Shown piece after piece: positions 8,818 to 17,937 of a DNA stretch of 64,000 nt. The DNA comes from Verrucomicrobiota bacterium (GTDB taxonomy: Bacteria > Verrucomicrobiota > Verrucomicrobiia > Opitutales > Opitutaceae): the NCBI GenBank assembly GCA_023416735.1, contig JAEZGX010000030.1, positions 1 to 64,000 on the forward strand, given 5' to 3'. Each line of letters begins with the position of its first letter. Positions within the stretch are counted from its first letter, which is position 1. A program made the translations under genes and the position numbers. The notes under the pieces were generated by a model. It made no database searches. It was not told the DNA's origin and saw only the letters and a program-made list of their open reading frames with translations.

Positions 8818-9666
8818 ATGACATCGACTTCGAATCCGACCAACGCTCCCGGCGAGCGACTATCCGTCGAGGAAGACGATGTGGCCATAGTCGTCGTTTC
8901 TTGCGATCCGTATGCCGATCTTTGGAACGACTTTCTCGGCTGCTTCTTCCGTTTCTGGCCGGACTGCCCGTATCCCGTCTACATCATTTCGAATCACATC
9001 CCTTGCCGACATCCGCGCGCACTGGCCTTAACCGTCGGCGATGACACGACGTGGTCTCGCAATCTGCAAATCGCCCTTGAGCGCCTGCCACATCGCCGCG
9101 TCGTCCTGATGGTGGAGGACCTGTTCCTGCTCGCGCCCGTCGCGACGGCGAGCGTTCGCGCTCTGGTGCGCGAGTTTGTCGAGCGGGCCGGCAATTGCCT
9201 GAAGTTGACACGGACCGTGCCGGGAGACCGGAGGGGCAGTGTCGCCTTGGACGCGAGCCTTCCCGGTGCGCCCTATCGCTGCTCGGCCGTCTTCACGCTC
9301 TGGAAGACGGAGGTGTTACGCGACATTCTCCGTCCACACGAATCCGCTTGGGACTTTGAGATCCAAGGCAGTGCTCGCACCGATGCGTATGATGGGTTCT
9401 TTGTCGTCCGTAAAAGCCCGTTCGTTTGTGCCAACGCTGTGGTGCGCGGGAGGTGGAGCCGAGTCGCCCGCCGCAGAATCCTGCACGCGGGCATATTGCT
9501 GCAGTCCACCGCACGGCCTACACTAAGCCTTCCAGCCGAGTTCGCCTACCAGGCTGCATTGCTACGAGCGCGCGTGCTCTACCGCCTTCCGGGGCGAATG
9601 AGAAGGGCGTGGATGGACCGGGCGCGACGCTGGCGCGATTCTTGGAAGCGAGGCAGGCATCGATGA
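8818..9666 (+). CDS. Uncharacterised glycan-locus protein, possibly a GT-A-like glycosyltransferase
   Basis: 282 residues, soluble. After a ~20-residue flexible head comes a strand VAIVVVSCDPYADLWNDF, then YPVYIISNH, then WSRNLQIALERLPHRRVVLMVEDLFLL. The last element resembles the acidic EDYFL-like motif of poorly described GT-A-like enzymes found in polysaccharide loci. RCSAVFTLWKTEVLRDIL and WDFEIQGSART follow. The ATG lies one base after the flippase stop, and its own stop overlaps the next start, so it is part of one tightly coupled transcript. The family is not one I can name, so a sugar transferase role is inference from layout and context. Confidence 0.65.
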   Translation: MTSTSNPTNAPGERLSVEEDDVAIVVVSCDPYADLWNDFLGCFFRFWPDCPYPVYIISNHIPCRHPRALALTVGDDTTWSRNLQIALERLPHRRVVLMVEDLFLLAPVATASVRALVREFVERAGNCLKLTRTVPGDRRGSVALDASLPGAPYRCSAVFTLWKTEVLRDILRPHESAWDFEIQGSARTDAYDGFFVVRKSPFVCANAVVRGRWSRVARRRILHAGILLQSTARPTLSLPAEFAYQAALLRARVLYRLPGRMRRAWMDRARRWRDSWKRGRHR

Positions 9667-10970
9667 ACACAAGCTATGTGCCGTTAGCCGCCGCCTACCT
9701 GCTGTTCCTACTTGTCAGCGCCCGGCTTTCGCGCGGCCGGTTCTCTCCGGCGATCGCATTCTTTGTCACTTGGAGTGTCTCCCTCGGACTTCTTGCCGTC
9801 GGGCCTGCCCTATCGCCGTATTTCCTCTCGCCGCCTCTGTCAGACGACGCGGCCAATTTTCTGCTCGCCATTGGCGGGTGCTTCCTCAGCGGCACGTTTG
9901 TGGCCCACGCGGTGGGCAAGCCGCGGCTCGTGCGGCAGTCCGCAAAGGTGACTCCAGCTTTTGAACTCCGTCTCCTTCAATGCCTGGCGGCTGCGTCACT
10001 TCTCCTCGCCGGCTTTGCGCTCTACCGAGATGCCGCCAACTTTCGGGAATACCTTACCAACGCATCGGCGATCCGGGCGCAGCTAACCTCCACGGATGCC
10101 CAAGGCTCGGCGATCGGATCGCTCGCCACATATGCGGCGCTAGTGGTGACGCCAGTGGCGGCGGTGTATTGGTTGTATTTCCGGAGAATTCGGTGGTGGC
10201 AACTCGCCCCGTTGCTGGCCATCGGGCTGCTTTCAATCGCGGCGATCGGCAAACTCATGGTGATTTTCCTCTCGCTCACCTTCATCAATCAATTTCTTTA
10301 TCATCAACGGGTCACGAGCCGGCGCATGCGCCGCGGACCACTGATTGTAACTTGCATGGCCGTGGCGACGATTTTCGTGGTCACAACCTACCTGCGCAAT
10401 GTGGGACGCACGGACAACGCAAACAGCCGAAGCGGACTCGCCGTCACGATCTTCGACTACGCTACCGGTTATGTCCCGGCATTCGGCGGCTATTTCGCGG
10501 AATATCTCGCAGGCGAGGTTAGCACTAGCCCGGTTAATCCCGACTACGATCCAAGCGTGCGGCGATTCGGCAATCAGACGTTCTCCGGAGTTTACCGAAC
10601 ACTGGCACAGCTTGGGTTGTTGGATAGGTCGGCTACCAACCGCTATGACGGCGCGTTCAATGTCTACACCATCTATCGAGACTTGGTGATGGATTTCGGC
10701 GTCACCGGCACCTACGTCGCCATTTTTTTCCTCTCGTTGGTGGTGACTCTCTTCTACCGCTTCAGAGATCCGCGAAATCCGAGCCAGACTTTGGTGCTAA
10801 GCTTGGCCACAACACAGATCGAGTTCACGTTGATCTACTCCTTGTTCGGATTCGTGTTTTTCCCGCTCATGTTGATCTGCTCACCCTTGTTTATGCATGT
10901 CCCGCGGGCGATTGGCCGGCAGGACGAATTAGGAGCAAGTGCTGTCGCCCCCCACCCCAATCCGCGATGA
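9663..10970 (+). CDS. O-antigen/oligosaccharide repeat-unit polymerase, Wzy-like
   Basis: 435 residues from ATG 9663, which overlaps the preceding stop (ATGA). Around ten to twelve membrane helices are visible, with a larger hydrophilic loop (~270-340) containing YVPAFGGYFAEYL, DPSVRRFGNQTFSGVYR and FNVYTIYRDLVMDFG. The last element, a conserved T-x-Y-x-D-x-G-like segment, is typical of oligosaccharide repeat-unit polymerases. The expected role is periplasmic block-wise joining of flipped repeat units. Wzy proteins are very divergent and the assignment rests on topology, this loop and the neighbouring Wzx and Wzz genes. A ligase (WaaL-like) is the main alternative. Confidence 0.75.
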   Translation: MNTSYVPLAAAYLLFLLVSARLSRGRFSPAIAFFVTWSVSLGLLAVGPALSPYFLSPPLSDDAANFLLAIGGCFLSGTFVAHAVGKPRLVRQSAKVTPAFELRLLQCLAAASLLLAGFALYRDAANFREYLTNASAIRAQLTSTDAQGSAIGSLATYAALVVTPVAAVYWLYFRRIRWWQLAPLLAIGLLSIAAIGKLMVIFLSLTFINQFLYHQRVTSRRMRRGPLIVTCMAVATIFVVTTYLRNVGRTDNANSRSGLAVTIFDYATGYVPAFGGYFAEYLAGEVSTSPVNPDYDPSVRRFGNQTFSGVYRTLAQLGLLDRSATNRYDGAFNVYTIYRDLVMDFGVTGTYVAIFFLSLVVTLFYRFRDPRNPSQTLVLSLATTQIEFTLIYSLFGFVFFPLMLICSPLFMHVPRAIGRQDELGASAVAPHPNPR

Positions 10971-12232
10971 ATGTCTGGATCGTCTCTGCCTACGACCCCG
11001 TGCCGGGGCTGGATACCGACATTCGAATCCTTCGCTACGGATCGTTGGCTTTGGCCCTTATGCAGCAAGGGCACAACGTCATGTTTTGGACTTCGTCGTT
11101 TGCCCACTGGCGCAAGTCTCACCGTGCGGATGGGAATACTCACCGCTCAATTCAGTCAGGCTTCGCAGTGGAATATTTGCAGGGCCGACGTTACGAAACG
11201 AACGTTTCGTTCGCGCGCATTCTGCACAACCGCGACTTGGCGCGGGCGTTCAAAAGTCGGGCGCTACTCCGGCAAGATCGACCAGATGTCATCGTCGCCG
11301 AAATTCCGTGTTTGGAGCTCGCAGCGGCAGCGGCTGAGTTCGCTAAATCCGCGCGCACCCCGCTGGTCTGCGACATCCAGGATATCTGGCCTGATGTTTA
11401 CCTGTCATGGCTGCCCCGCTGGTCGCATCCTATTGCGCGTTTATTCCTCCGGGCCGACTATGCCAAACTCAGATACATTTTGGAACACTCCGCCTCGGTC
11501 ACGGCCGTTTCCCGCGCTTATCTAGAGTGGACCCGTCCGTATCTGTCGCGACCTTTTACCAACCGCGACGCCGTGTTCCCGCTGGGTTATCCTGCACCAA
11601 GCCCCAGCACCCTTGGAGAGGCGAAAAGCAATGCGCCGGGGTTTCGCGCGAAACTCGGCATCGGTCCCAGCGACGTGGTCATCACGTTCCTCGGCCAGTT
11701 CGCCACGTCCTACGACGTGGAGACGATCGTCTCCGCGGCCCGCTTGCTCGAAAACCAACGGGATCTTCCGCCGTTCAAGATCGTGCTGGCGGGCGACGGA
11801 GACAAAGCGCGTGCGCTGCGGCGTGCGGCAGAAGGCCTGCGGACGGTTATCTTCACCGGCTGGCTGAACGCGCAGGACGCAGTCGCCCTGCTGCAAACTT
11901 CGCACGTGGCGCTAGCAGCCTACGCCCGCCTCGCTGCGCAGTCGCTGCCCTACAAGCCTTTCGAATATATGGCGTTTAGCCTTCCGATTATCAACTCGCT
12001 TCCAGGCGAACTGCGAGAGCTCGTGATCACCACCGAAATCGGCGCAAACTATGAAGCTGGTTCGGCTGAATCACTCGCATCGGCGCTCATCCCTTTTATC
12101 AGGGACTCAGAGCTGAGGACCGCGGCGGGACGGCGCAGTCATCAGCTGCATCAAACCAAATACGATGCGAATAGCGTCTACTCTAAAATGGCTGGTTTCG
12201 TTACCAGTCTTCCAGATTCTTCTTTCAAATGA
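10967..12232 (+). CDS. Glycosyltransferase family 4 (WbuB-like)
   Basis: 421-residue GT-B enzyme. N-terminal domain: MNVWIVSAYDPVPGL followed by ILRYGSLALALMQQGHNVMFWTS. PDVIVAEIPCLELAAAA and CDIQDIWPDVYLSW lie near 130-145. C-terminal domain: VVITFLGQFATSYDVETIV near 235, FKIVLAGDGDKARALR, VIFTGWLNAQDAVALL, and the nucleotide-sugar-binding block SLPYKPFEYMAFSLPII near 330. The DIQDLWP and PxKxFEYMA pair recalls WbuB-type N-acetylfucosaminyl transferases, but the donor is not proven. The start overlaps the polymerase stop by 4 bases. Cytoplasmic or membrane-associated. Confidence 0.88.
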   Translation: MNVWIVSAYDPVPGLDTDIRILRYGSLALALMQQGHNVMFWTSSFAHWRKSHRADGNTHRSIQSGFAVEYLQGRRYETNVSFARILHNRDLARAFKSRALLRQDRPDVIVAEIPCLELAAAAAEFAKSARTPLVCDIQDIWPDVYLSWLPRWSHPIARLFLRADYAKLRYILEHSASVTAVSRAYLEWTRPYLSRPFTNRDAVFPLGYPAPSPSTLGEAKSNAPGFRAKLGIGPSDVVITFLGQFATSYDVETIVSAARLLENQRDLPPFKIVLAGDGDKARALRRAAEGLRTVIFTGWLNAQDAVALLQTSHVALAAYARLAAQSLPYKPFEYMAFSLPIINSLPGELRELVITTEIGANYEAGSAESLASALIPFIRDSELRTAAGRRSHQLHQTKYDANSVYSKMAGFVTSLPDSSFK

Positions 12233-12375
12233 CCGACCTGTTTGCTCGCCATCACTGTTCGATCCTACAGCACGATTCCCCCTCCGCGCTTTTACCAGGC
12301 GGTCCCAGCCTGAAAAAGCCGCCCGTGCAATCCGGATCGGCACCTGCTGATGGAGGACTTGGCCCGCTTAAGTGG

Positions 12376-12394
12376 CCGGAAAACACGTTTCCGG
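12376..12394. repeat. Perfect short hairpin upstream of the acetyltransferase gene
   Basis: CCGGAAA, a five-base loop ACACG, then TTTCCGG, 15 bases before the acetyltransferase ATG. It sits in a 177-base gap, the only sizeable break in the 6.5-14.9 kb run. There is no T-tract, so a classical terminator is unlikely. It may be an mRNA hairpin or chance. Confidence 0.3.
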
Positions 12395-12409
12395 GATGTC
12401 CGTTGTAGA

Positions 12410-13045
12410 ATGAACACACCACGCGGCACTCTAGTTGTTGTAGGCGCAGGCGGTCATGCCGCTGATGTTGTCGATGCGGCGCGAGCAGCAGGCTGGCGAG
12501 AGATCACAATCTATGACGACGATCCGGCGAAACATGGCACAACGGTGCTCGGCGCCTCATGTCTTGGGCCGCTCGCTCAGATCACGCCAGAGCGGGACAA
12601 GCATTTCGTCGTTGCGATCGGCCGGAATGAGGTGCGACAAAAAATTGCCGCCGCCCTGGAAGGAGCGGGCCTCCACGCGGTCACAATTCAGCATCCGTCT
12701 TGCATCATCAGCCCCAGCGCGAGTGTCGGAAGGGGGGCATTTCTCGGCGCGCTTTCCTGGATCGGACCCAACGTAACAATAGGTCGCCACGCTTTGATCA
12801 ACGTCGGGGTGGCAGTCGCACACGGCGCATCGTTGGGCGATTGGGCCCAACTCTGCCCGGGAGCGCGACTATCGGGCGGCGTCAACGTAGGATCTGGCGC
12901 GTTCGTTGGCTCCAATGCCGTATTAGCGCCAGAGATATCCATCGGCGCATGGTCGCAAATCGGAGCTTGTTCGTTCGTGCGCGAGGATGTTCCGGCCAAC
13001 AAGCTCGCGGTGGGCACACCAGCAAAAATCGTCAGCCGCAGCTGA
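12410..13045 (+). CDS. pglD: Sugar O/N-acetyltransferase, NeuD/PglD family
   Basis: 211 residues from ATG 12410; upstream in-frame sequence has no family similarity. The N-terminal Rossmann-like half begins LVVVGAGGHAADVVDAA, the substrate-binding hallmark of NeuD/PglD proteins. The rest is a left-handed parallel beta helix with hexapeptide repeats (ISPSASVGRGAFLGA, IGPNVTIGRHALINV, NVGSGAFVGSNAVL) ending DVPANKLAVGTPAKIV. A histidine in VAVAHGASLGDWAQ aligns with the catalytic base of PglD. In Campylobacter, PglD acetylates UDP-4-amino-4,6-dideoxy-GlcNAc to UDP-di-N-acetylbacillosamine. The adjacent aminotransferase and phosphoglycosyl transferase match PglE and PglC, which supports the same chemistry here. 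The exact product remains inference. Confidence 0.82.
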   Translation: MNTPRGTLVVVGAGGHAADVVDAARAAGWREITIYDDDPAKHGTTVLGASCLGPLAQITPERDKHFVVAIGRNEVRQKIAAALEGAGLHAVTIQHPSCIISPSASVGRGAFLGALSWIGPNVTIGRHALINVGVAVAHGASLGDWAQLCPGARLSGGVNVGSGAFVGSNAVLAPEISIGAWSQIGACSFVREDVPANKLAVGTPAKIVSRS

Positions 13046-13074
13046 CATCGAAAATTTAAAACCCTTCTGTCGCG

Positions 13075-14208
13075 ATGACTCCCCCAAGGATCTATTTGTC
13101 CCCACCCTACCTGAATGGCCAAGAATTGCCCTTGGTTCATGAGGCGTTTACGTCCAATTGGATCGCCCCACTCGGCCCGCACGTCGACGCGTTCGAGCAG
13201 GAATTCTGCGTCGCCGCGGGCACGGCCTATGCGGCAGCGTTGTCCAGCGGGACGGCTGCGCTGCACCTTGCGCTACGTGCACTCCGGTTATCCCCCGGGG
13301 ATGAAGTCATTTGTTCAACCCTGACGTTCTCCGCCACGGTGAACCCAATCACTTATGAAGGGGCAGTCCCTATTTTCGTGGATTCAGACGATCAGACATG
13401 GAACATGTCTCCGGCACTGCTCCAAGAGGCCATTCGCGCACGTCGACAAATGGGGAAGCGTGTGCGGGCCGTCATCGTTGTCCATCTCTACGGCCAGAGC
13501 GCCGACGTCGACCCCATTCTTGCAATTTGCCGCCAGCACGACGTGCCGCTGATCGAGGACGCCGCGGAAGCGTTGGGTGCCACTTACAAAGGGAAAGCGC
13601 CGGGCTCGCTCGGCTGGTGCGGCATTCATTCGTTCAACGGCAACAAAATCATCACTACGTCCGGCGGAGGAATGCTGGTAAGTAACGATAAGGATCTGAT
13701 TGATAAGGCCCGCCACCTGGCTACTCAGGCCCGTGATCCCGCCCCCCACTACCAACACTCCGAGATAGGTTTCAATTACCGCATGAGCAATGTCCTGGCG
13801 GCAATTGGTCGTGGCCAGCTGAAAACGCTTTCCGAGCGGGTGAGCGCTCGCCGCCGTAACTTCTCGTTTTACCAGGAAGCGTTGAGGGACCTTCCCGGCA
13901 TTTCGTTTATGCCTGAAGCGAGCTATGGCACGTGCACCCGCTGGCTCACGTGCACCTTGATTAATCCGGTGACTTCTGGTGTGACACGGGAACAGGTGCG
14001 TCTCGCGTTGGAGCGAGAGAATATCGAGGCGCGTCCCGTTTGGAAGCCAATGCATCGGCAGCCTGTGTTCCAAGGCTTCCCGAGTTTCGGAGGCGTGGTA
14101 TCGGAACGCCTATTCGAGTGCGGTCTATGTCTGCCGTCGGGCTCCGACCTAACGGCCTCCGAGCTTGAACGCGTGACAAGCGTCATCCGCCGCGAGTTCC
14201 GGAGTTGA
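13075..14208 (+). CDS. pglE: DegT/DnrJ/EryC1/StrS aminotransferase, PglE-like
   Basis: 377 residues, PLP-dependent. Key features are LSSGTAALHLALRAL (57-70, phosphate binding), VVHLYGQSADV (135-145), the cofactor-ring contact IEDAAEALGATYKG (160-173) and the Schiff-base lysine K191 in FNGNKIITTSGGGM. The C-terminal CLPSGSDLTASELERV is usual for the family. Predicted reaction: glutamate-dependent transamination of a UDP-4-keto-6-deoxy sugar. The 29-base gap to the acetyltransferase gene and 1-base gap to the phosphoglycosyl transferase gene place it in one operon, in pglD-pglE-pglC order. The 4,6-dehydratase (PglF) that would make the keto sugar is not in the window. Confidence 0.9.
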   Translation: MTPPRIYLSPPYLNGQELPLVHEAFTSNWIAPLGPHVDAFEQEFCVAAGTAYAAALSSGTAALHLALRALRLSPGDEVICSTLTFSATVNPITYEGAVPIFVDSDDQTWNMSPALLQEAIRARRQMGKRVRAVIVVHLYGQSADVDPILAICRQHDVPLIEDAAEALGATYKGKAPGSLGWCGIHSFNGNKIITTSGGGMLVSNDKDLIDKARHLATQARDPAPHYQHSEIGFNYRMSNVLAAIGRGQLKTLSERVSARRRNFSFYQEALRDLPGISFMPEASYGTCTRWLTCTLINPVTSGVTREQVRLALERENIEARPVWKPMHRQPVFQGFPSFGGVVSERLFECGLCLPSGSDLTASELERVTSVIRREFRS

Positions 14209-14209
14209 A

Positions 14210-14851
14210 GTGAGATATCACGTCTCCAAGCGACTGTTTGATATCACGTTGGTGCTGGCCAGCGCGCCGCTGTGGCTTCCGACCATTGTGTTCACCGCAA
14301 TAATGGTGCGCATCAAGATTGGCTCACCCGTGCTGTTCCGACAGCAGCGGCCGGGGCTTTACGGGAAGATTTTTAAACTGGTGAAATTTCGCACCATGAC
14401 AGACCAACGTGACCATTCGGGAAACCTTCTTCCCGACGCTGAGCGGCTTACTCGTTTTGGTCGTTTCTTGCGCGCCACCTCTCTCGACGAGTTTCCTGAG
14501 TTGCTCAACGTTTTGCGCGGAGAAATGAGCCTCGTCGGACCGCGCCCGCTACTCGTCCATTACTTACCTCATTATAACAAAACCCAAATGAGGCGTCACG
14601 AAGTTCTCCCGGGTGTAACTGGCTGGGCACAGGTTAACGGACGCAATGCCCTCACTTGGGATGAGAAGTTCGCCTTGGACGTCTGGTATGTCGATCATGC
14701 ATCGCTGTGGCTCGACCTGCGCATCCTCTGTCTGACGGTCGGCCAGGTGCTCTCCCGGCGCGGGGTCAACGCCGCCAATTCTGCGACGATGCCCGAGTTC
14801 GCGCCGAAGACCGGATCGTTTACATCGGGCGATGCACGAGCCCCACATTGA
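14210..14851 (+). CDS. pglC: Initiating phosphoglycosyl transferase (bacterial sugar transferase, PglC type)
   Basis: 213 residues from GTG 14210, one base after the aminotransferase stop. The length and single N-terminal re-entrant hydrophobic segment (LFDITLVLASAPLWLPTIVF) fit the small monotopic PglC/WecA-independent class rather than the long WbaP/WcaJ class. Signature blocks are GSPVLFRQQRPGLYGKIFK, KFRTM, TRFGRFLRATSLDEFPELLN with the catalytic DE pair, SLVGPRPLL and LPGVTGWAQVNGRN. It should transfer a phospho-sugar from a UDP-sugar to undecaprenyl phosphate, starting the repeat unit at the inner membrane. With the pglD/pglE-like genes beside it, di-N-acetylbacillosamine is the likely first sugar (inference). 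Confidence 0.9.
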   Translation: MRYHVSKRLFDITLVLASAPLWLPTIVFTAIMVRIKIGSPVLFRQQRPGLYGKIFKLVKFRTMTDQRDHSGNLLPDAERLTRFGRFLRATSLDEFPELLNVLRGEMSLVGPRPLLVHYLPHYNKTQMRRHEVLPGVTGWAQVNGRNALTWDEKFALDVWYVDHASLWLDLRILCLTVGQVLSRRGVNAANSATMPEFAPKTGSFTSGDARAPH

Positions 14852-14967
14852 TGGCGAGGTTCGCTCGCTCACAGTGCCCACCGACTGCGAGATCATCGCA
14901 AATCTGCCTATATATTCCGTTGCTTTGCCGCTTCGCATTTGATTCTCCCCTCGGGTAATAACGCTGC

Positions 14968-16455
14968 ATGTCCTCCATCCCCCCTTCGGATCACTCGGAA
15001 CAAAACCGCCGCCAGCACTCGGTCGATGAAATGGACGATACGATCGATGTTCGCGAACTCTTCGCGCGGGTATGGCGCGGGCGGCCACAAATTCTGGGGC
15101 TACTGCTGATCTGCGGAGCGATCGGTGCCACATTTGCTCTGATCTCCAGCCGCGTTCAGCCGGCTAACACCACGACCCGAGTCGTGTTTTCCTTCCCAGG
15201 TTTCGAACGCGGCCAATACCCCGACAATTCGCAATTTCAGCCCGATGACTTACGCGCACCCGCAGTGATCGCCGAGGCACTTCGTCGCCAATCTCTGGAT
15301 ACGTCGACGGCCTTCCAGAGCAAAATCCGCGGCTCCCTCAGCATCGAAGGCATCATCCCTGCCAACATCGTCAAGGAACGCGACCGGATCCGAGCGACCG
15401 GCCAAACTCCTCCCCCCTATATCCCTGACGAATATGCGCTATCCCTTTCGCTGCCTCGGTCGGCCAAAATTTCCGATTCGCAGCGCAATGCCCTTCTCAA
15501 CGAGATCGTCAGCGTCTATCGCGAGAACTTCAATCGGACCTATGCTCAGACTCCAGCAAGCTTTGGCACGGCGTTCGAAACACTTCAAAACGCCGACTTC
15601 CCCGAGTATCAGCTGATCTTGGACAAAGAGATTGAAAGTATCACCGGCTACTTGGAGCAGCTTCTCTCCCGCGCCGGCAAAGATCCGGGAGAGGCAAAAA
15701 TGGTCGAGCGCAGCAGCGCCTTTCGCTCCCCCACCACCAACCTCTCGTTCAAAGATCTCCTGGAACAGACCCGCCTCTTCGAGCAAATCCGCCTGAATGA
15801 AACACTCGGCTTGATCTACCAAAACGGGCTGTCGCGCGACCGAAGCACCGCGTTGATGAAAATGGACTACTACATCCGCGTCTTGGAAAACCAGGAACGT
15901 CGCGCCGTGGAAGAGGAGAACGTCGTCCGGGGTCTTCTCGCGCAAGCGCAAGAGCGCAATCAAAACTACGTTCTCGGCATCAAATCCCAAGCTGCCGCCC
16001 CTCGCACCGAATCTGCCGTCCTCGACCAAGGCCTCGTCGATTCGCTACTCGCGAACGACGCCTACAATTTCTTGATCCGACAGACGCTTGAAGCCGGGCG
16101 GAGAGTGAAGCAGATCCAGTCGGAAATCGCCCGGCTCACCGAACTACGCCGCAACATGCATTCTTTCATCGATCGCGACATTGGCGCGCAAGAACAGGTT
16201 CTCGCTCGCGTCGCCACCTCTCTGAAAGAACTCGAAACCTCTTACCAGGATCTAATCTCTAAGATCCGCCAGACTCACGCCGATTTCGCCCGCCAGGAGT
16301 TCGGCGACGCAATTCGTCTCAGCAGCCAGATCCGCACCGAGGGCGTTCTCAAGCCACTCGCCGTCGCGAGCCTCGTCGGAGGTGCGCTCGGATTCGCGCT
16401 AGGGGCTGGACTGAGTCTCCTCGGGATCTACATCGGGCGCCGCCAAACCGCCTGA
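14968..16455 (+). CDS. Wzz/chain-length-determinant-like inner-membrane protein
   Basis: 495 residues. After an acidic head (DDTIDVRELFARVWRGRPQ), a first membrane helix lies near 42-58 (ILGLLLICGAIGATFALI). A long periplasmic, helix-rich domain (~65-455) with coiled-coil stretches follows (KQIQSEIARLTELRRNMH, EQVLARVATSLKELETSYQD). A second helix spans ~464-488 (LAVASLVGGALGFALGAGLSL). This two-helix layout with a large periplasmic coiled coil is that of Wzz/polysaccharide co-polymerases, and the N-terminal region matches the Wzz domain style. No kinase (Wzc) domain is attached. It likely sets chain length with the Wzy-like polymerase. A 116-base gap with TATATATT upstream could hold a promoter. 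Confidence 0.82.
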   Translation: MSSIPPSDHSEQNRRQHSVDEMDDTIDVRELFARVWRGRPQILGLLLICGAIGATFALISSRVQPANTTTRVVFSFPGFERGQYPDNSQFQPDDLRAPAVIAEALRRQSLDTSTAFQSKIRGSLSIEGIIPANIVKERDRIRATGQTPPPYIPDEYALSLSLPRSAKISDSQRNALLNEIVSVYRENFNRTYAQTPASFGTAFETLQNADFPEYQLILDKEIESITGYLEQLLSRAGKDPGEAKMVERSSAFRSPTTNLSFKDLLEQTRLFEQIRLNETLGLIYQNGLSRDRSTALMKMDYYIRVLENQERRAVEEENVVRGLLAQAQERNQNYVLGIKSQAAAPRTESAVLDQGLVDSLLANDAYNFLIRQTLEAGRRVKQIQSEIARLTELRRNMHSFIDRDIGAQEQVLARVATSLKELETSYQDLISKIRQTHADFARQEFGDAIRLSSQIRTEGVLKPLAVASLVGGALGFALGAGLSLLGIYIGRRQTA

Positions 16456-16576
16456 AGTCTTGGCTAGATCAAGCGTGAGCAACAACGGCCACGCTTCCCA
16501 ACCTCGACGGGGTCGTTGTAGTCGACTCACAGTCGCTCGACTTGCACGCCGGTTTCGCCCCCTTTGGATCGCTCTG

Positions 16577-17881
16577 ATGCTCCCGCCGTCGCCATCGCCG
16601 CCCGTCGAAACCGACGCCGAACCCAAGGTCACCCCCGACCTCTTCCGCCCCACTTGGCCGCGCATCCTCTTCGCCGCCGCCGTCGCTCTCGCCGCGTTCT
16701 TCCTCCCGCAAGAAGTCCCGCTTGAGTGGTATCCCCTCAACAACCCCTCCTCCGGCCTCCGCTACCTCGAGATCACCTGCGCCGCCAACACCACCGGCAA
16801 CACCCAGATCTTCCTCAACACCGGCCGCCACATCAACGAGCTTGAGAAGATCTCGTTTCCTATCGGCCCGAGCGAGATGGCGTTCACCTACACCTTTCCC
16901 CTCGCTGACGCCCCGCTCCGCGAAATCCGCCTCGACCCACTCGATCGCCCCGGCGAACTCCGCATCACCAACTTTCGCCTGCTAAACCGCCGCGGCGAAG
17001 AACTCCGCCGCTTCACCAAAGACAGCTTCACCAGCGCTCAAGGCCTTGCACCCATCGAGCCCACCACTGACGGCTGGAAAATGATCGTCACCGGCGAACG
17101 CGGCGGCTTCGCTCACATCGACTTCTCCCGCTACATCGCCCCGGAAGGCATGAACGAGCGCAACCTCAAGCGCTGCCTCCTCTCCACGGGCTACCTCGCG
17201 ATGATGCTCTGGATTATCCTGCTCGCCGTCTTCTTCGCCTTCCGTGCCCCCGAACCCGCCCGAAAGACCCTCGCGTCGATGGCCTTCCTCGCCGTCCTCG
17301 CCGTCTGCTTCGCCCCCGTCGGCAACCGCGGCCTCATCCGCAACAGTATCCGACACGCGAATACCGAACTTCCTCCCCCTTCGCGCACATTCGCACTCGA
17401 ACTCGACGTCAACGTCCACCAGCCCACCGGCGCACAACTTTTCTGGGACATTGGCAACGGCATCCGCGAGGAAGACAGCCACCCCACCGCTTACGCGCCC
17501 ACTCCCACGCCCACCGTCCAAACTATCCGCTTCCCGCTTCCCTCATCCCCTTCTCCAGACTCCTCTCTCAATTCTTCCCCACGCTACCTTCGCTCCCTCC
17601 GCTTCGACCCGATCGGCGCCGCCGGCCGCCTCGACATCCGCCGCATCCGCCTCACCGACGGCAATGGCAACGTCCGCCTCACGCTCCCCGTTGAATCCAC
17701 CTTCGAGCCCGCACACCAAATCGCTAAACTCGAACACACGCGCGAACTGATCCACGACATCCTTCACGTGGAAACCACCCCCGACGCCACCGACCCCATC
17801 CTCCATTTCACCCCCGATGCCGTCGCGAAAATCTCCGCCGTCCTCACCGGCCCCGCTCCCGACCCACGCTTTCCGCACTGA
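16577..17881 (+). CDS. Membrane protein with duplicated beta-rich domain flanking membrane helices
   Basis: 434 residues from ATG 16577; a start further upstream is possible but its sequence is arginine-rich linker. One helix near 31-45 (ILFAAAVALAAFFL) precedes a soluble domain with EIRLDPLDRPGELRITNFRL. Two more helices follow near 205-260 (LAMMLWIILLAVFFAF, LASMAFLAVLAVCFA). A second soluble domain contains LRSLRFDPIGAAGRLDIRR and IRLTDGNG. The two soluble domains share the pattern R-x-DP-x-x-x-x-G-x-L-x-I-x-x-x-R-L, an internal duplication. Similar domains occur in periplasmic parts of uncharacterised membrane proteins of glycan loci. Function is unknown. Its codon use is strongly C-ending like the genes to the right, so I place it at the left end of the second glycan locus. 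Confidence 0.75.
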   Translation: MLPPSPSPPVETDAEPKVTPDLFRPTWPRILFAAAVALAAFFLPQEVPLEWYPLNNPSSGLRYLEITCAANTTGNTQIFLNTGRHINELEKISFPIGPSEMAFTYTFPLADAPLREIRLDPLDRPGELRITNFRLLNRRGEELRRFTKDSFTSAQGLAPIEPTTDGWKMIVTGERGGFAHIDFSRYIAPEGMNERNLKRCLLSTGYLAMMLWIILLAVFFAFRAPEPARKTLASMAFLAVLAVCFAPVGNRGLIRNSIRHANTELPPPSRTFALELDVNVHQPTGAQLFWDIGNGIREEDSHPTAYAPTPTPTVQTIRFPLPSSPSPDSSLNSSPRYLRSLRFDPIGAAGRLDIRRIRLTDGNGNVRLTLPVESTFEPAHQIAKLEHTRELIHDILHVETTPDATDPILHFTPDAVAKISAVLTGPAPDPRFPH

Positions 17882-17937
17882 ACGGAAACACGCGGGCTGA
17901 ATTTCCTGCTGGCCCGCCGCCCTGCGCCGCCGCCATC

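Noticed and set aside
12376..12394. Hairpin considered as a terminator after the GT4 gene
   Set aside because: No T-tract follows and it is 15 bases before the next start codon; listed only as a low-confidence hairpin.
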